A stretch of 47,441 nucleotides of DNA, from the NCBI RefSeq assembly GCF_002250835.2, contig NZ_NOJY02000024.1, positions 1 through 47,441 of the forward strand, in the 5' to 3' direction. Below are positions 1 to 8,572 of the stretch, piece after piece; position 1 is the stretch's first letter, and every line of letters begins with the position of its first letter. Under the pieces are notes generated by a model that was given only the letters and a program-made list of their open reading frames with translations, was not told the DNA's origin and did no database searches. This stretch comes from Romboutsia weinsteinii (lineage in GTDB: Bacteria > Bacillota > Clostridia > Peptostreptococcales > Peptostreptococcaceae). Both the position numbers and the translations under genes were made by a program.

Positions 1-270
1 CTCATGTTGGAATAAATTAGCATCTAGATCACCTTCGTTTAGAGCAGTATTAGGTACTATATAGTCATTAAATATTTTAACTTCAAGCTCATATCCTTTT
101 TCTTCAATTTGTGGTCTTAGTTCCTCTAATAACTCACCAGCTGGAACTAAAGTTGCACCAACTACAATTTTTTTGTCGTTACCAGAATCAGCATTTGATG
201 AAGAACAACCAACTGCCGATAAACTTAATGTAGCACATAATGCTAACCCTAATAATTTTTTGAATTTCAT
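1..270 (-). CDS. metQ: MetQ/NlpA-family methionine-binding lipoprotein, N-terminal part (runs off window)
   Basis: The first 90 residues of a substrate-binding lipoprotein are visible; the rest lies beyond base 1. The start is MKFKKLLGLALC, followed by a lipobox LSAVGC (Cys22), so the mature protein would be lipid-anchored on the outside of the membrane. After a Ser/Asn/Asp-rich linker comes KIVVGATLVPAGELLEELRP and then YIVPNTALNEGDLDANLFQHE-like sequence, typical of the NlpA/MetQ family that delivers methionine to a MetNI ABC importer. ATG at 270 is preceded by a GGGGG Shine-Dalgarno. A SAM-I riboswitch directly upstream supports methionine as substrate. The permease and ATPase genes are not in the window, which is unusual only if they are not elsewhere in the locus. 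Confidence 0.88.
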   Translation of the reverse strand, partial: MKFKKLLGLALCATLSLSAVGCSSSNADSGNDKKIVVGATLVPAGELLEELRPQIEEKGYELEVKIFNDYIVPNTALNEGDLDANLFQHE

Positions 271-305
271 AATAAATTCCCCCTTGTTGTAATAATATAA
301 TTTCT

Positions 306-460
306 TGAAAATAATAAAAGCCTGAGTATAAACTCAGGCTTTGTAAGCAAATTTATACTTATCTATCAGTAAAATACTGCAGGATTTAGCACCAATGTAT
401 ATAAAATATACTGGTTGCTGGGTTTCATAGGGCCAGTCCCTCCACCACTCTGGATAAGAG
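306..460 (-). promoter_or_regulatory. SAM-I riboswitch (S-box)
   Basis: Read on the minus strand, the leader opens with CTCTTATCCAGAGTGGTGGA, then GGGACTGGCCCTATGAAACC and CAGCAACC, which are the conserved S-box core elements (P1/P2 with the kink-turn, GGGACTGGCCC and the GCAACC segment). It ends in a strong terminator hairpin just upstream of the MetQ-like gene. In this family SAM binding favours the terminator, so transcription is shut off when SAM (methionine) is plentiful. Confidence 0.95.
314..343 (-). terminator. Expression-platform terminator of the SAM riboswitch
   Basis: On the minus strand, AAAGCCTGAG pairs with CTCAGGCTTT across a short loop and is followed by a T-rich tract. It lies between the aptamer and the MetQ-like start codon. 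Confidence 0.85.
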
Positions 461-634
461 TATTAAATTTTATGTTTATTATAGTATCATTAATTTAAAA
501 AAATGTAAATAAAAAATTCAGAATTATTTAAAAGATATTAAATATTTAGTTTTGAGTAAAAATTTAAAAAATATATTGCAAAATAAAATAAGTTGATATA
601 TACTCATAATCATAGAAAATTAAAAAGTGAATTT

Positions 635-800
635 AAGAGGTAGAGGCGCGATACTTATTAGTACTAGTAACGAGGTAAGCACAATGACTTACTAGGAAAG
701 GAATTATCGCCGAAGTGTATAACTGACGCTTTGAGGTTATATAACTGGGGATACATAGAATATATGTATTACTGTCGCAAGTAATTGTGGTGAGCTATCA
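635..800 (+). promoter_or_regulatory. Lysine riboswitch (L-box)
   Basis: The sequence AGAGGTAGAGGCGCGATA followed by AGTA, then GGAAAGGAATTATCGCCGAAG, an ACTGGGGATAC hairpin, ACTGTCGCA and finally GTGGTGAGCTATC reproduces the ordered conserved blocks of the lysine riboswitch. The first and last segments (GAGGTAG.. and ..GAGCTATC) close the basal stem. A terminator follows and then the NhaC-family transporter gene, so lysine would turn transporter expression off. Confidence 0.93.
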
Positions 801-844
801 TTTAAGGATTTTTATTATAGATAGATTTATTTGTAGTATATTAT

Positions 845-877
845 GAGCCTTGAGTGTTAACTCGAGGCTCTTTTTTA
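845..877 (+). terminator. Expression-platform terminator of the lysine riboswitch
   Basis: GAGCCTTGAG and CTCGAGGCTC form a hairpin followed by TTTTTT. It sits between the lysine aptamer and the transporter start. Confidence 0.88.
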
Positions 878-930
878 TTACAAATATACCCTCGACCATT
901 CACTAAAATTATATTTAAGGGGGAGTTCTT

Positions 931-2679
931 ATGAACCGTAGAAATTTTAGAATTTTATTTATTACACTTATGATTTTTATTATGTCAGTACCATTTGCTT
1001 TTGCAGCAGAGGTAGACGTAGCAGCAGTTAATGCCCAGAAGTTTGGAATTATAACTTTAATACCACCAGTAATTGCAATAATACTTGCTTTTATTACTAA
1101 AAATGTTGTTGTTTCATTGTTTATTGGTATAATGTCAGGTAGCTTTATAATTAGTTTATCAGGGACTAATGTATTACACGCAATAGTATTAGCATTTTTA
1201 GATGTTGTTAATAGAGCACTAGAGTCTTTAGCAGATCCTTGGAACGCAGGTATAATATTACAGGTTTTAGCAATAGGTGGAGTAATCAACTTAGTTGCTA
1301 AAATGGGTGGAGCTAAGGCTATAGCTGAAGCACTTGCAAAAAGAGCAAAGTCTGCAAAGGGAACGCAGATTATAACTTGGTTTGCTGGATTATTAGTATT
1401 CTTTGATGACTATGCAAATGCATTAATAATCGGTCCTATGATGAGACCAGTTGCAGATAAGATGAAAATATCTAGAGAAAGATTAGCATTTATAATAGAT
1501 GCAACAGCAGCTCCAATTGCAGGTCTTGCAATAATATCTACATGGATAGGTCTTGAAGTTGGGTTAATAGGAGATGCATTTAGTGGTATAGGAGTAGAGG
1601 CAGATGCATTTGGAGTATTTTTAAGTACTATACCATTTAGATTTTACAATATATTAATACTAGCTTTTATAGTTATTACTGCTTTATTATTAAAAGATTT
1701 TGGGCCAATGAGAAAAGCAGAGTTAAGAGCTAGAAGAGGTGAAAGTATTGCATTAGAAGCAACAGACAATAAAAATGTATCAAACGATCATTCTGAGTTA
1801 GAACCAAAAGAAGGTGTAAAATTAAGTATATGGAATGCTATTATTCCTATAGGGACTTTAATAGTAGCAGCTTTAGTAGCATTTTACTACAGTGGATATT
1901 CAGGAATAATGGGTGGAGAAGATAAAGAACTTATTCAATTATTTACAAATTCTCCGTTCTCATTTGAAGCTATAAGAGAGGCATTTAGTGCATCTGATGC
2001 ATCTGTAGCACTATTCCAATCAGCGTTACTTGCAGGTATAGTTGCAATAGTTATGGCTGTAGGTAAGAAAATATTCACAGTATCAGAAGCAATAGAAGTG
2101 TGGGTAGATGGTATGAAGACTTTAGTTATAACAGGAGTTATATTAATACTTGCTTGGTCATTAAGTTCAGTAATAAAAGAGCTGGGTACAGCTAAGTATT
2201 TAATACAATTATTATCTGGATCATTCCCATCATTTTTACTACCAAGCTTAATATTTGTATTAGGGGCAATAATATCTTTCTCAACAGGTACAGCTTATGG
2301 AACTATGGGAATACTTATGCCACTTGCAGTACCACTTGCACACTCAATAAATCCTGAGATGTCATTTATAATAGTAAGTACAAGTGCTGTTTTAACAGGA
2401 GCAATATTTGGAGATCACTGTTCACCTATATCAGATACAACTATTTTATCATCAATGGGTGCAGGGTGTAATCATATAGACCATGTAAAGACTCAGATGC
2501 CATATGCATTGTTTGTTGGTGCTATAACAATTTTATTTGGATATATACCAGCAGGACTTGGAGTTTCTGTTTATTTAGTATTACCACTTGCTTTAGTAGC
2601 AGTGTTTGTGGGAGTACAAATATTTGGTAAGAGAGTAGATTTAAGTGAAGAAGAGCTAGTATTAGAACTTCAAAAATAG
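931..2679 (+). CDS. NhaC-family (LysW-type) transporter, probable lysine carrier
   Basis: This 582-residue polytopic membrane protein has a hydrophobic N-terminus (FRILFITLMIFIMSV) and many transmembrane segments typical of the NhaC Na+/H+ antiporter superfamily; FFDDYANALIIGP and FGDHCSPISDTTILSS are hallmark family motifs. The ATG at 931 has a strong SD (AAGGGGGAG). The family name implies sodium/proton exchange, but NhaC-like proteins behind lysine riboswitches have been proposed to be lysine transporters (LysW), and the L-box just upstream makes that the better reading here. A hydrophilic stretch with charged residues (about 260-300) is probably a cytoplasmic loop. It is transcribed alone, with a terminator immediately downstream. 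Confidence 0.85.
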   Translation: MNRRNFRILFITLMIFIMSVPFAFAAEVDVAAVNAQKFGIITLIPPVIAIILAFITKNVVVSLFIGIMSGSFIISLSGTNVLHAIVLAFLDVVNRALESLADPWNAGIILQVLAIGGVINLVAKMGGAKAIAEALAKRAKSAKGTQIITWFAGLLVFFDDYANALIIGPMMRPVADKMKISRERLAFIIDATAAPIAGLAIISTWIGLEVGLIGDAFSGIGVEADAFGVFLSTIPFRFYNILILAFIVITALLLKDFGPMRKAELRARRGESIALEATDNKNVSNDHSELEPKEGVKLSIWNAIIPIGTLIVAALVAFYYSGYSGIMGGEDKELIQLFTNSPFSFEAIREAFSASDASVALFQSALLAGIVAIVMAVGKKIFTVSEAIEVWVDGMKTLVITGVILILAWSLSSVIKELGTAKYLIQLLSGSFPSFLLPSLIFVLGAIISFSTGTAYGTMGILMPLAVPLAHSINPEMSFIIVSTSAVLTGAIFGDHCSPISDTTILSSMGAGCNHIDHVKTQMPYALFVGAITILFGYIPAGLGVSVYLVLPLALVAVFVGVQIFGKRVDLSEEELVLELQK

Positions 2680-2684
2680 ATAAA

Positions 2685-2726
2685 AGTAAGGGTTATACTT
2701 ATTAGTATAGCTCTTATTTTTTATTA
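2685..2726 (+). terminator. Terminator after the NhaC-family gene
   Basis: TAAGGGTTATAC pairs with GTATAGCTCTTA (with G-U pairs) and is followed by TTTTTTATT. Confidence 0.7.
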
Positions 2727-2895
2727 GGTAAACTTCAAGTACTCTGCTCATATGTTGTTTAGGTAACATAAATCTTTGATTTAATTATTAAGATTTAATT
2801 ATAGTATAGAAAAATAGTAAAGGAAGAATAATAAGTCATATAATTATGTTAAATTTTTATACAATCAATACAATAGAAGTAAAAGGAGTTAAAAT

Positions 2896-4086
2896 ATGGC
2901 TTATATAAATTTTAAGGAAGAAAATTATGCTGCAGATAAACAGCTACATAAGAGAAGAACCAATAATGACCAATTACATAGATACTTACTAAAACATAAA
3001 GATGAGCAAGAGGGCTATGAAACACATAATAAGTATTGCTACAATACATTTGAAGGTGAGCTTATAGGAAAAAAAGGTGTATTTGACGAAGAACATTTTC
3101 ATATTATATGCAAAGAAGATATAGTTGCTACAAAGTTTATAAATTGCAGTTTTTTAAATGTTAAATTTTTAGACTGTAGATTTGTTGCCTGTACATTTGA
3201 AGATTGTAATTTTGCTGCAGGTGGAGTAGTATTTGAAAATTGTATATTAATAAAGGAAGACGCAGAATCTACCCCTTCATTAAATAAGAAAGATAATCTT
3301 TCATGTGAATTCAATAATTGCGATATGTATGTTAAATTTTTAAATACTGATTTGTCTTATGCAATATTTGAAAAATGTAAGTTGAAAAATGTATCTATTG
3401 AACAAACTATGATGAGAAGTACTATTATTCATAACTGTGAGTTAGATGTAGTTACATTTGAAGATTGTGACTTATGTGGAGCAAAATTTTTACAAACATA
3501 TATTAAAGATTTAGATTTTAATGACAAATATAAAACTAAGTTTGATGAGAAAACTTTCTTTGATAAAATACAGCCTGTGGAAAAAACTAGACAAGAGTAT
3601 GAAGGAATATATATGACTTATGAAACTCTTGCAGATAAATTTAAAGAAAATACCCTAAATAATAACTTTGGAGAATATTATTACTTGGGAAAATCAACAG
3701 AAAGAAAGACATTAGACTTTTGGCCAAAAATTGCTTCTTATATAAGTTGGATAACTTGTGGTTATGGAGAACGTCCAGAGTTTGCTTTATACACAGGGAT
3801 AGGAATTATTATATTTTTCGCGTTCTTATATTTATTTACAGGTGTAAGTATGGAAGGAAAAGATATAAATTATAGTTTATTTAATATGAGTGGAATGTCA
3901 CTATCTAAATTCTTAAAAGATTTCAATGAAACCTTAAACCTAAGTACAGGTATGTTTGGTGGAATTGGTGTAAATAATGGAAAACCATCAGAGCTAAGTT
4001 ACATGATTTCAAATGCAGAAATGATAATAGGAATTATAATGATGGGGCTTGGTATTGGTACTTTAACAAGAAAAATAGTAAGATAG
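2896..4086 (+). CDS. Pentapeptide-repeat protein with C-terminal two-helix channel-like module
   Basis: The 396-residue product has a charged N-terminus, then pentapeptide-type repeats (roughly residues 75-215, e.g. ATKFINCSFLNVKFLDCRF and CTFEDCNFAAG) that should fold as a right-handed beta-helix. A linker with TCGYGERPEF (about 290-299) leads to a transmembrane helix (about 300-318), a loop, and a last helix (about 373-391) ending GLGIGTLTRKIVR. The helix / pore-like loop / helix order and the GTLTRK ending resemble the two-TM Ion_trans_2 module found fused to pentapeptide domains. The expected filter T-x-GYGD is not intact: the loop reads STGMFGGIGVNNGKP. ATG 2896 has SD AAAAGGAGTT. Function is unproven; a gated membrane protein with a beta-helix sensor is an inference. 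Confidence 0.7.
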   Translation: MAYINFKEENYAADKQLHKRRTNNDQLHRYLLKHKDEQEGYETHNKYCYNTFEGELIGKKGVFDEEHFHIICKEDIVATKFINCSFLNVKFLDCRFVACTFEDCNFAAGGVVFENCILIKEDAESTPSLNKKDNLSCEFNNCDMYVKFLNTDLSYAIFEKCKLKNVSIEQTMMRSTIIHNCELDVVTFEDCDLCGAKFLQTYIKDLDFNDKYKTKFDEKTFFDKIQPVEKTRQEYEGIYMTYETLADKFKENTLNNNFGEYYYLGKSTERKTLDFWPKIASYISWITCGYGERPEFALYTGIGIIIFFAFLYLFTGVSMEGKDINYSLFNMSGMSLSKFLKDFNETLNLSTGMFGGIGVNNGKPSELSYMISNAEMIIGIIMMGLGIGTLTRKIVR

Positions 4087-4145
4087 ATAAAAAAATGTTG
4101 CTAAAAAGTGGGAGATGAGTTATTATTAAAGAGTAGTAAATATTC

Positions 4146-4229
4146 GCGGATGTGGCGGAATTGGCAGACGCACCAGACTTAGGATCTGGCGCCTATGGCG
4201 TGGGGGTTCGACTCCCTTCATCCGCACCA
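4146..4229 (+). tRNA. tRNA-Leu (anticodon UAG)
   Basis: The acceptor arms GCGGATG and CATCCGC pair. The anticodon stem CCAGA/TCTGG encloses CTTAGGA, giving anticodon TAG at 4180-4182. The D-arm has TTGGCAGACGCA, there is a class II variable arm (GCGCCTATGGCGT), and the T-arm has GGGGGTTCGACTCCC. CCA is encoded at 4227-4229. This tRNA reads CUN leucine codons. Confidence 0.97.
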
Positions 4230-4233
4230 ATTA

Positions 4234-4272
4234 GAGAACTATTAAGCTTAATTGCTTAATAGTTCTTTTTTA
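4234..4272 (+). terminator. Terminator after tRNA-Leu
   Basis: AGAACTATTAAGC and GCTTAATAGTTCT form a 13-bp perfect stem followed by TTTTTT. It may also serve the convergent Crp/Fnr gene on the minus strand. Confidence 0.9.
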
Positions 4273-4956
4273 TTATAAATTACTGATAGATTCAAGCTTA
4301 TCAAAATCCGTAATAGTTATCTTTCCTCTTTGAGATATTAAAACATCTTTATTTTTAAAATCAGTAAGTATTCTACTTACGACCTCTCTACTGGTTCCAA
4401 GCTCTTTTGATATTTGCTCATGGGTAAAGTATAAATACTTTGTATTGTTAGATTTTTTTGAAGAGAGAAGTAAGTACTTTGCAATTCTTACATCCATTCG
4501 TTCAAATGCTACTTCTTCTAAAACATCTAATACTTCATTATATTTTGAATAAAGATTGTTAAACATGAACTTTTGAAACTCTAATGTATCGTAAACATAA
4601 TTATGAAAAATATTGCTTGGTATAAATGCAATTTGTGTACTTTCAAGCACCTCAGCAAAAGCTGGATAGCTTGTATTACTGAGTAAGCAAGACATGGATA
4701 AATAGCAAGTGTCCCCTGAAGATAATCGATAAAGTGTTACTTCTTTACCTTTATCTGAAAGTTTGTATACCCTTATAGACCCCTTTAGTATAAGAGAAAA
4801 TCCTATACAAGAATCTCCTTCATGAATTAACGTGTAATCTGGTTCAAAGTTTTTTATTATTACTGAAGATTTGATTAAATCTTTAGTATTGTTATCTAAA
4901 GCATTTAGAAAAGGATACTTATTTGAAATAGAATCTAAGTTAATCATATAAATCAC
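4273..4956 (-). CDS. Crp/Fnr-family transcriptional regulator
   Basis: The 227-residue protein has an N-terminal cyclic-nucleotide-binding-like beta-barrel (about 20-140; LIHEGDSCIGFSLILKGSIRVY and VTLYRLSSGDTCYLSMSCLL) and a C-terminal winged helix with the recognition helix in HEQISKELGTSREVVSRILTDF (about 180-202). No four-cysteine FNR-type Fe-S motif is apparent, so it is not an evident oxygen sensor; the effector cannot be read from sequence. It converges on tRNA-Leu and is divergent from the small membrane protein at 5291. SD AAAAGAGGTG precedes the codon for MIYMINLDSIS; the third-codon-downstream Met is an alternative start. Confidence 0.85.
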   Translation of the reverse strand: MIYMINLDSISNKYPFLNALDNNTKDLIKSSVIIKNFEPDYTLIHEGDSCIGFSLILKGSIRVYKLSDKGKEVTLYRLSSGDTCYLSMSCLLSNTSYPAFAEVLESTQIAFIPSNIFHNYVYDTLEFQKFMFNNLYSKYNEVLDVLEEVAFERMDVRIAKYLLLSSKKSNNTKYLYFTHEQISKELGTSREVVSRILTDFKNKDVLISQRGKITITDFDKLESISNL

Positions 4957-5290
4957 CTCTTTTATATATCAAATTTTGTTTTGATGGAATATATATAAAC
5001 TATATGTTTTTAATTTATTATAATTACACGTTATGTTTTAAAGCATTATAGCTTTTAATATAAGTTAACATTTTAATTTGTGTAATAAATATAAAAATAT
5101 CTATGATTATGCAATTTAATTAAGATACAACATCTACTTTGTCGCAATTTATATATTAAATTATAGTGTAAGGGATAATAAAAAAAATTACAATAATTAT
5201 AAGGTAAATAGTAACAAGGACAAGCTTAGATATAAATATATTCAATATGTGTAGTTTATTAAATATACACATATATTAGGGGAGTGGTTT
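4957..5290. other. Divergent intergenic region, no gene seen
   Basis: About 330 bp of very AT-rich sequence separates the Crp/Fnr gene and the small membrane protein. I find no ORF of note, no RNA element and no convincing FNR-type TTGAT-N4-ATCAA palindrome. Confidence 0.6.
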
Positions 5291-5674
5291 ATGGAAAAGA
5301 AAGATATTGGTATTATTATTTTTCCATCTATATTAATGATTTTAGCAACTATAATTTCATTTGGAGAAATCTCATTTATAAGTCACTTAGATGTTAAAGG
5401 TTTCTTTGTATTATCACTGGTGCTTATATTTCCTACTTTAATATTTATGCAAGGGATTTTATCAGGTAAAAACAGAATAAACATATTTTTATCACTAGGT
5501 ATATCTTTAGTAACTTTTATTGTAATTATGGTAATTTACCTAAATACTTCGGCATCAATTTACATTGGAGTTTATATTATTTCTTGGTCACTTGGATATT
5601 TTTTATCAAAACTATTATTTCGTAAAATAGATGTACAAGAAAATGAAGAAGAGTTACAAAATCAAGAAAAATAA
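5291..5674 (+). CDS. Small polytopic membrane protein, unknown function
   Basis: The 127-residue product has four hydrophobic segments (about 7-25, 37-53, 65-84 and 91-109) and a charged, glutamate/glutamine-rich C-terminal tail (QENEEELQNQEK). The ATG is preceded by AGGGGAG at good spacing. I do not recognise the family. It is followed by the glycine riboswitch leader and is probably monocistronic. Because it diverges from the Crp/Fnr regulator, control by that regulator is possible but not shown. Confidence 0.65.
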   Translation: MEKKDIGIIIFPSILMILATIISFGEISFISHLDVKGFFVLSLVLIFPTLIFMQGILSGKNRINIFLSLGISLVTFIVIMVIYLNTSASIYIGVYIISWSLGYFLSKLLFRKIDVQENEEELQNQEK

Positions 5675-5764
5675 AATTATAAAATTATGATGATATTTTT
5701 TTAACTTAATTGACATTTTAAAATTAAATTCATACAATGTAATTAAAAATGAAATATTATCCAA

Positions 5765-5936
5765 TTGAGATTAATGAGAGATGTCTTTATTTTATAAAGA
5801 AGCCGAAGAAGCAATTTGAGAATTGCCAATTCTTAAAGAAACTTTCAGGCAAAGATATCATTAATTGATGGAACTCTGGAAAGATTTATTATAAATAATA
5901 AATCACCGAAGAAGTAAAACTTTCAGGTCTACAAAC
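5765..5936 (+). promoter_or_regulatory. Tandem glycine riboswitch (gcvT element)
   Basis: Two aptamers in series are visible. The first has ATGAGAGATGTCT, GCCGAAGAAGCAA and ACTTTCAGGCAAAGATATCAT. The second has GATGGAACTCTGGAAAGATT, CACCGAAGAAGTAAA and ACTTTCAGGTCTACAAACAGA. The paired GCCGAAG / CACCGAAG and CTTTCAGG cores and the short linker are diagnostic. It precedes the glycine cleavage genes, where glycine binding would be expected to promote read-through. Confidence 0.96.
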
Positions 5937-5937
5937 A

Positions 5938-5992
5938 GAGAGTATATAGGCAGCTTTATTAGCTATGCTTGTATACTCTCTTTTTATTTTTT
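5938..5992 (+). terminator. Expression-platform terminator of the glycine riboswitch
   Basis: GAGAGTATA pairs with TATACTCTC, with inner pairing around AGCTTTATTAGCT, followed by TTTTTATTTTTTT. Its 5' arm abuts the end of the second aptamer, so the two structures can compete. Confidence 0.88.
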
Positions 5993-6028
5993 TATAAATT
6001 CTAATTAAGTAATATTGGAGGTATTTAA

Positions 6029-8572
6029 ATGGAAGCAATGAAGAGAACGGTTTTATTTAATACTCACAAGGAGTATGGTGCAAAGTTTTTTGAATTTGCA
6101 GGATGGGAAATGCCATTAGAGTATAAAGGTATGAGATGTGAACATGAAAGTGTAAGAAATAGTGCAGGGTTGTTTGATGTGTCACATATGGGAGAGGTTA
6201 CAGTAAAGGGAAGTGAAGCTGAAGCGTTTGTTCAAAATTTAATAACTAATGATATTAGTACTCTTAAAGATGATGAGGTTATATATACTACTATGTGTTA
6301 TGAAAATGGTGGAGTAGTAGACGATTTATTAGTTTATAAGTTTAATAAAGAAGATTATTTACTAGTTATAAATGCTGGTAATATTGATAAAGATGTTGAT
6401 TGGATATTAAAAAATAGTTCAGATTATAAAGTTGAAATAGAAAATATAAGCAATAAAGTGTGCCAACTAGCAATTCAAGGTCCAAAAGCACAGGAAATAC
6501 TTCAAAATATTGTAGATATAAATTTAGATAGTATTAAGTTTTTTCAGATGAATCCAAAGGTTAAAATAGGTAGTGCAGTATGTATGATTTCAAGAACAGG
6601 ATACACTGGAGAAGATGGTTTTGAGATTTATTGTGAGAATAAGGATGCAGAAAATATATGGAATGAAATATTAACTGTTGGTAAAGAAGATATAAAGCCA
6701 ATTGGGCTAGGTGCTAGAGATACATTAAGGTTTGAAGCTTGCCTACCTCTTTATGGAAATGAAATATCAAAGGATATATCGCCGCTAGAAGGAGGTCTTT
6801 CTATATTTGTTAAGTTAAACAAAGATAATTTTATAGGTAAAGAATCACTATTAGCTCAGAGAGAAAAAGGTGTACGAAGAAAACTTATAGGCTTTGAATT
6901 AATAGGTAAGGGAATAGCTAGACATGGATATGAGATTAAGAGTGGAGATAAAACTATTGGATTTGTAACTACAGGTAGTGTACCTCCTACTATAAATAAA
7001 GCAATAGGTCTTGCAATAATAGAATCAACCTATGCAAATATAGGAGATGAAATAGAAATAGTAATTAGGAAGAAAGTTGTTAAGGCAAAAATAGTTAAAA
7101 GACCTTTTTATAAAAAACAGTATAAAAAGTCATTAGAAGCTCAAAGTAATCAAGTGGCAATCACAAAAGAAAGTGAAAAAGAGATAGAAGAAAATAAGCA
7201 AAATAAAGATAGTAATAGCAACAATGAATTTTCTTATATACCAGCAACTAAGGATGACAAAAGAAAGATGTTAGACTCAATAGGAGTAAATTCTATAGAA
7301 AATCTATTTGATGATATACCAAAGAAATTACAGTTAAATAGACCCTTAAATTTAGAAGAATCTAAATCAGAACTAGAAGTTGTAAATAAAGTAAAAAAAC
7401 TAGCAAACAAAAATATCAATTTAGAAAAACTAACTTGCTTCTTAGGAGCAGGTGCATACGATCATTATATTCCATCACTTATAAAACATATAACAAGTAG
7501 AAGCGAGTTTTATACAGCATACACACCATACCAAGCAGAGATAAGTCAAGGAACTCTTCAAGTAATATTTGAATTTCAATCAATGATAGCAGAATTAACT
7601 GATATGGAAATATCAAATGCATCCATGTATGATGGAGCTACAGCAGCAGTTGAAGCATGTATAATGGCAACAGTTCAAACTAAAAGAAAAAAAGTAGTAG
7701 TATCAAAAACTACTAGCCCAGAAACTAGAAAAGTATTAGAAACTTATATGCAATATAATGATACAAAAATAATCGAAGTAGATTTTTGTAATGAATACGG
7801 AATTACTGATATAAATAAACTAAAAGAAGTAGTAGATAAAGAAACAGCTTGTGTACTTGTTCAAAATCCAAACTTCTTTGGAATTATAGAAAGTATGGAT
7901 GAAATAGAAAAAATAACTCATGAAAATAAAGCGATGCTTATTATGAGTGTAGACCCTATATCACTATCAATATTAAAAACGCCTGGTGAGATAGGAGCAG
8001 ATATTGTAGTTGGTGAGGCTCAATCTTTAGGGAATCTTCTAAACTTTGGAGGTCCATATATAGGGTTTATGGCAACTAAATCAAAATTTGCACGTAAAAT
8101 GCCAGGTAGAATAGTAGGAGAAACTTTGGATGCTGATGGAAATAAGGCTTATGTACTTACACTACAAGCTAGAGAGCAACATGTTAGAAGAGAAAAAGCA
8201 ACGTCTAATATTTGCTCAAATCAAGCATTAAATGCTCTTACAGCATCAATATATATGGCAACTATGGGCAAGGAAGGGCTTAAAGAAGTTGCAGATTTAT
8301 GTTTGAAAAAATCTCACTATGCATATAACCAGTTAATAAATAATTCAGAATTTGAGCCAGTATTTAAAGGTCAATTCTTTAAGGAGTTTGTAGTTAAAAG
8401 CAATACTTCTGTAAAAGATATTAATAATAAATTACTAGAGGAAAATATATTAGGCGGATATGAATTAGAAAAAGACTTTGAAAATCTAAATAATTCTACA
8501 CTAATATGTGTAACTGAAAAAAGAAGCAAAGAAGAAATCGATAAGTTAGTTTCAATAGTGGAGGGAATGTAA
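6029..8572 (+). CDS. gcvTPA: GcvT-GcvPA fusion: aminomethyltransferase plus glycine dehydrogenase subunit 1
   Basis: One 847-residue polypeptide combines T-protein and the alpha half of P-protein of the glycine cleavage system. Residues 1 to about 365 are GcvT ([47 protein letters not shown]), which transfers the methylene group to tetrahydrofolate. A Lys/Glu/Asn/Ser-rich linker (about 370-400) follows. Residues about 400-847 are GcvPA ([58 protein letters not shown]). ATG 6029 has SD TTGGAGGT. The stop TAA shares its last A with the ATG of gcvPB, so the two are translationally coupled. GcvH and lipoamide dehydrogenase are not in the window. This fusion is known in Clostridioides and relatives. 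Confidence 0.96.
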   Translation: MEAMKRTVLFNTHKEYGAKFFEFAGWEMPLEYKGMRCEHESVRNSAGLFDVSHMGEVTVKGSEAEAFVQNLITNDISTLKDDEVIYTTMCYENGGVVDDLLVYKFNKEDYLLVINAGNIDKDVDWILKNSSDYKVEIENISNKVCQLAIQGPKAQEILQNIVDINLDSIKFFQMNPKVKIGSAVCMISRTGYTGEDGFEIYCENKDAENIWNEILTVGKEDIKPIGLGARDTLRFEACLPLYGNEISKDISPLEGGLSIFVKLNKDNFIGKESLLAQREKGVRRKLIGFELIGKGIARHGYEIKSGDKTIGFVTTGSVPPTINKAIGLAIIESTYANIGDEIEIVIRKKVVKAKIVKRPFYKKQYKKSLEAQSNQVAITKESEKEIEENKQNKDSNSNNEFSYIPATKDDKRKMLDSIGVNSIENLFDDIPKKLQLNRPLNLEESKSELEVVNKVKKLANKNINLEKLTCFLGAGAYDHYIPSLIKHITSRSEFYTAYTPYQAEISQGTLQVIFEFQSMIAELTDMEISNASMYDGATAAVEACIMATVQTKRKKVVVSKTTSPETRKVLETYMQYNDTKIIEVDFCNEYGITDINKLKEVVDKETACVLVQNPNFFGIIESMDEIEKITHENKAMLIMSVDPISLSILKTPGEIGADIVVGEAQSLGNLLNFGGPYIGFMATKSKFARKMPGRIVGETLDADGNKAYVLTLQAREQHVRREKATSNICSNQALNALTASIYMATMGKEGLKEVADLCLKKSHYAYNQLINNSEFEPVFKGQFFKEFVVKSNTSVKDINNKLLEENILGGYELEKDFENLNNSTLICVTEKRSKEEIDKLVSIVEGM

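Noticed and set aside
915..1289. Minus-strand ORF across the NhaC-family gene start
   Set aside because: It lies wholly inside a well-supported gene with SD and riboswitch, and its peptide has no recognisable features.
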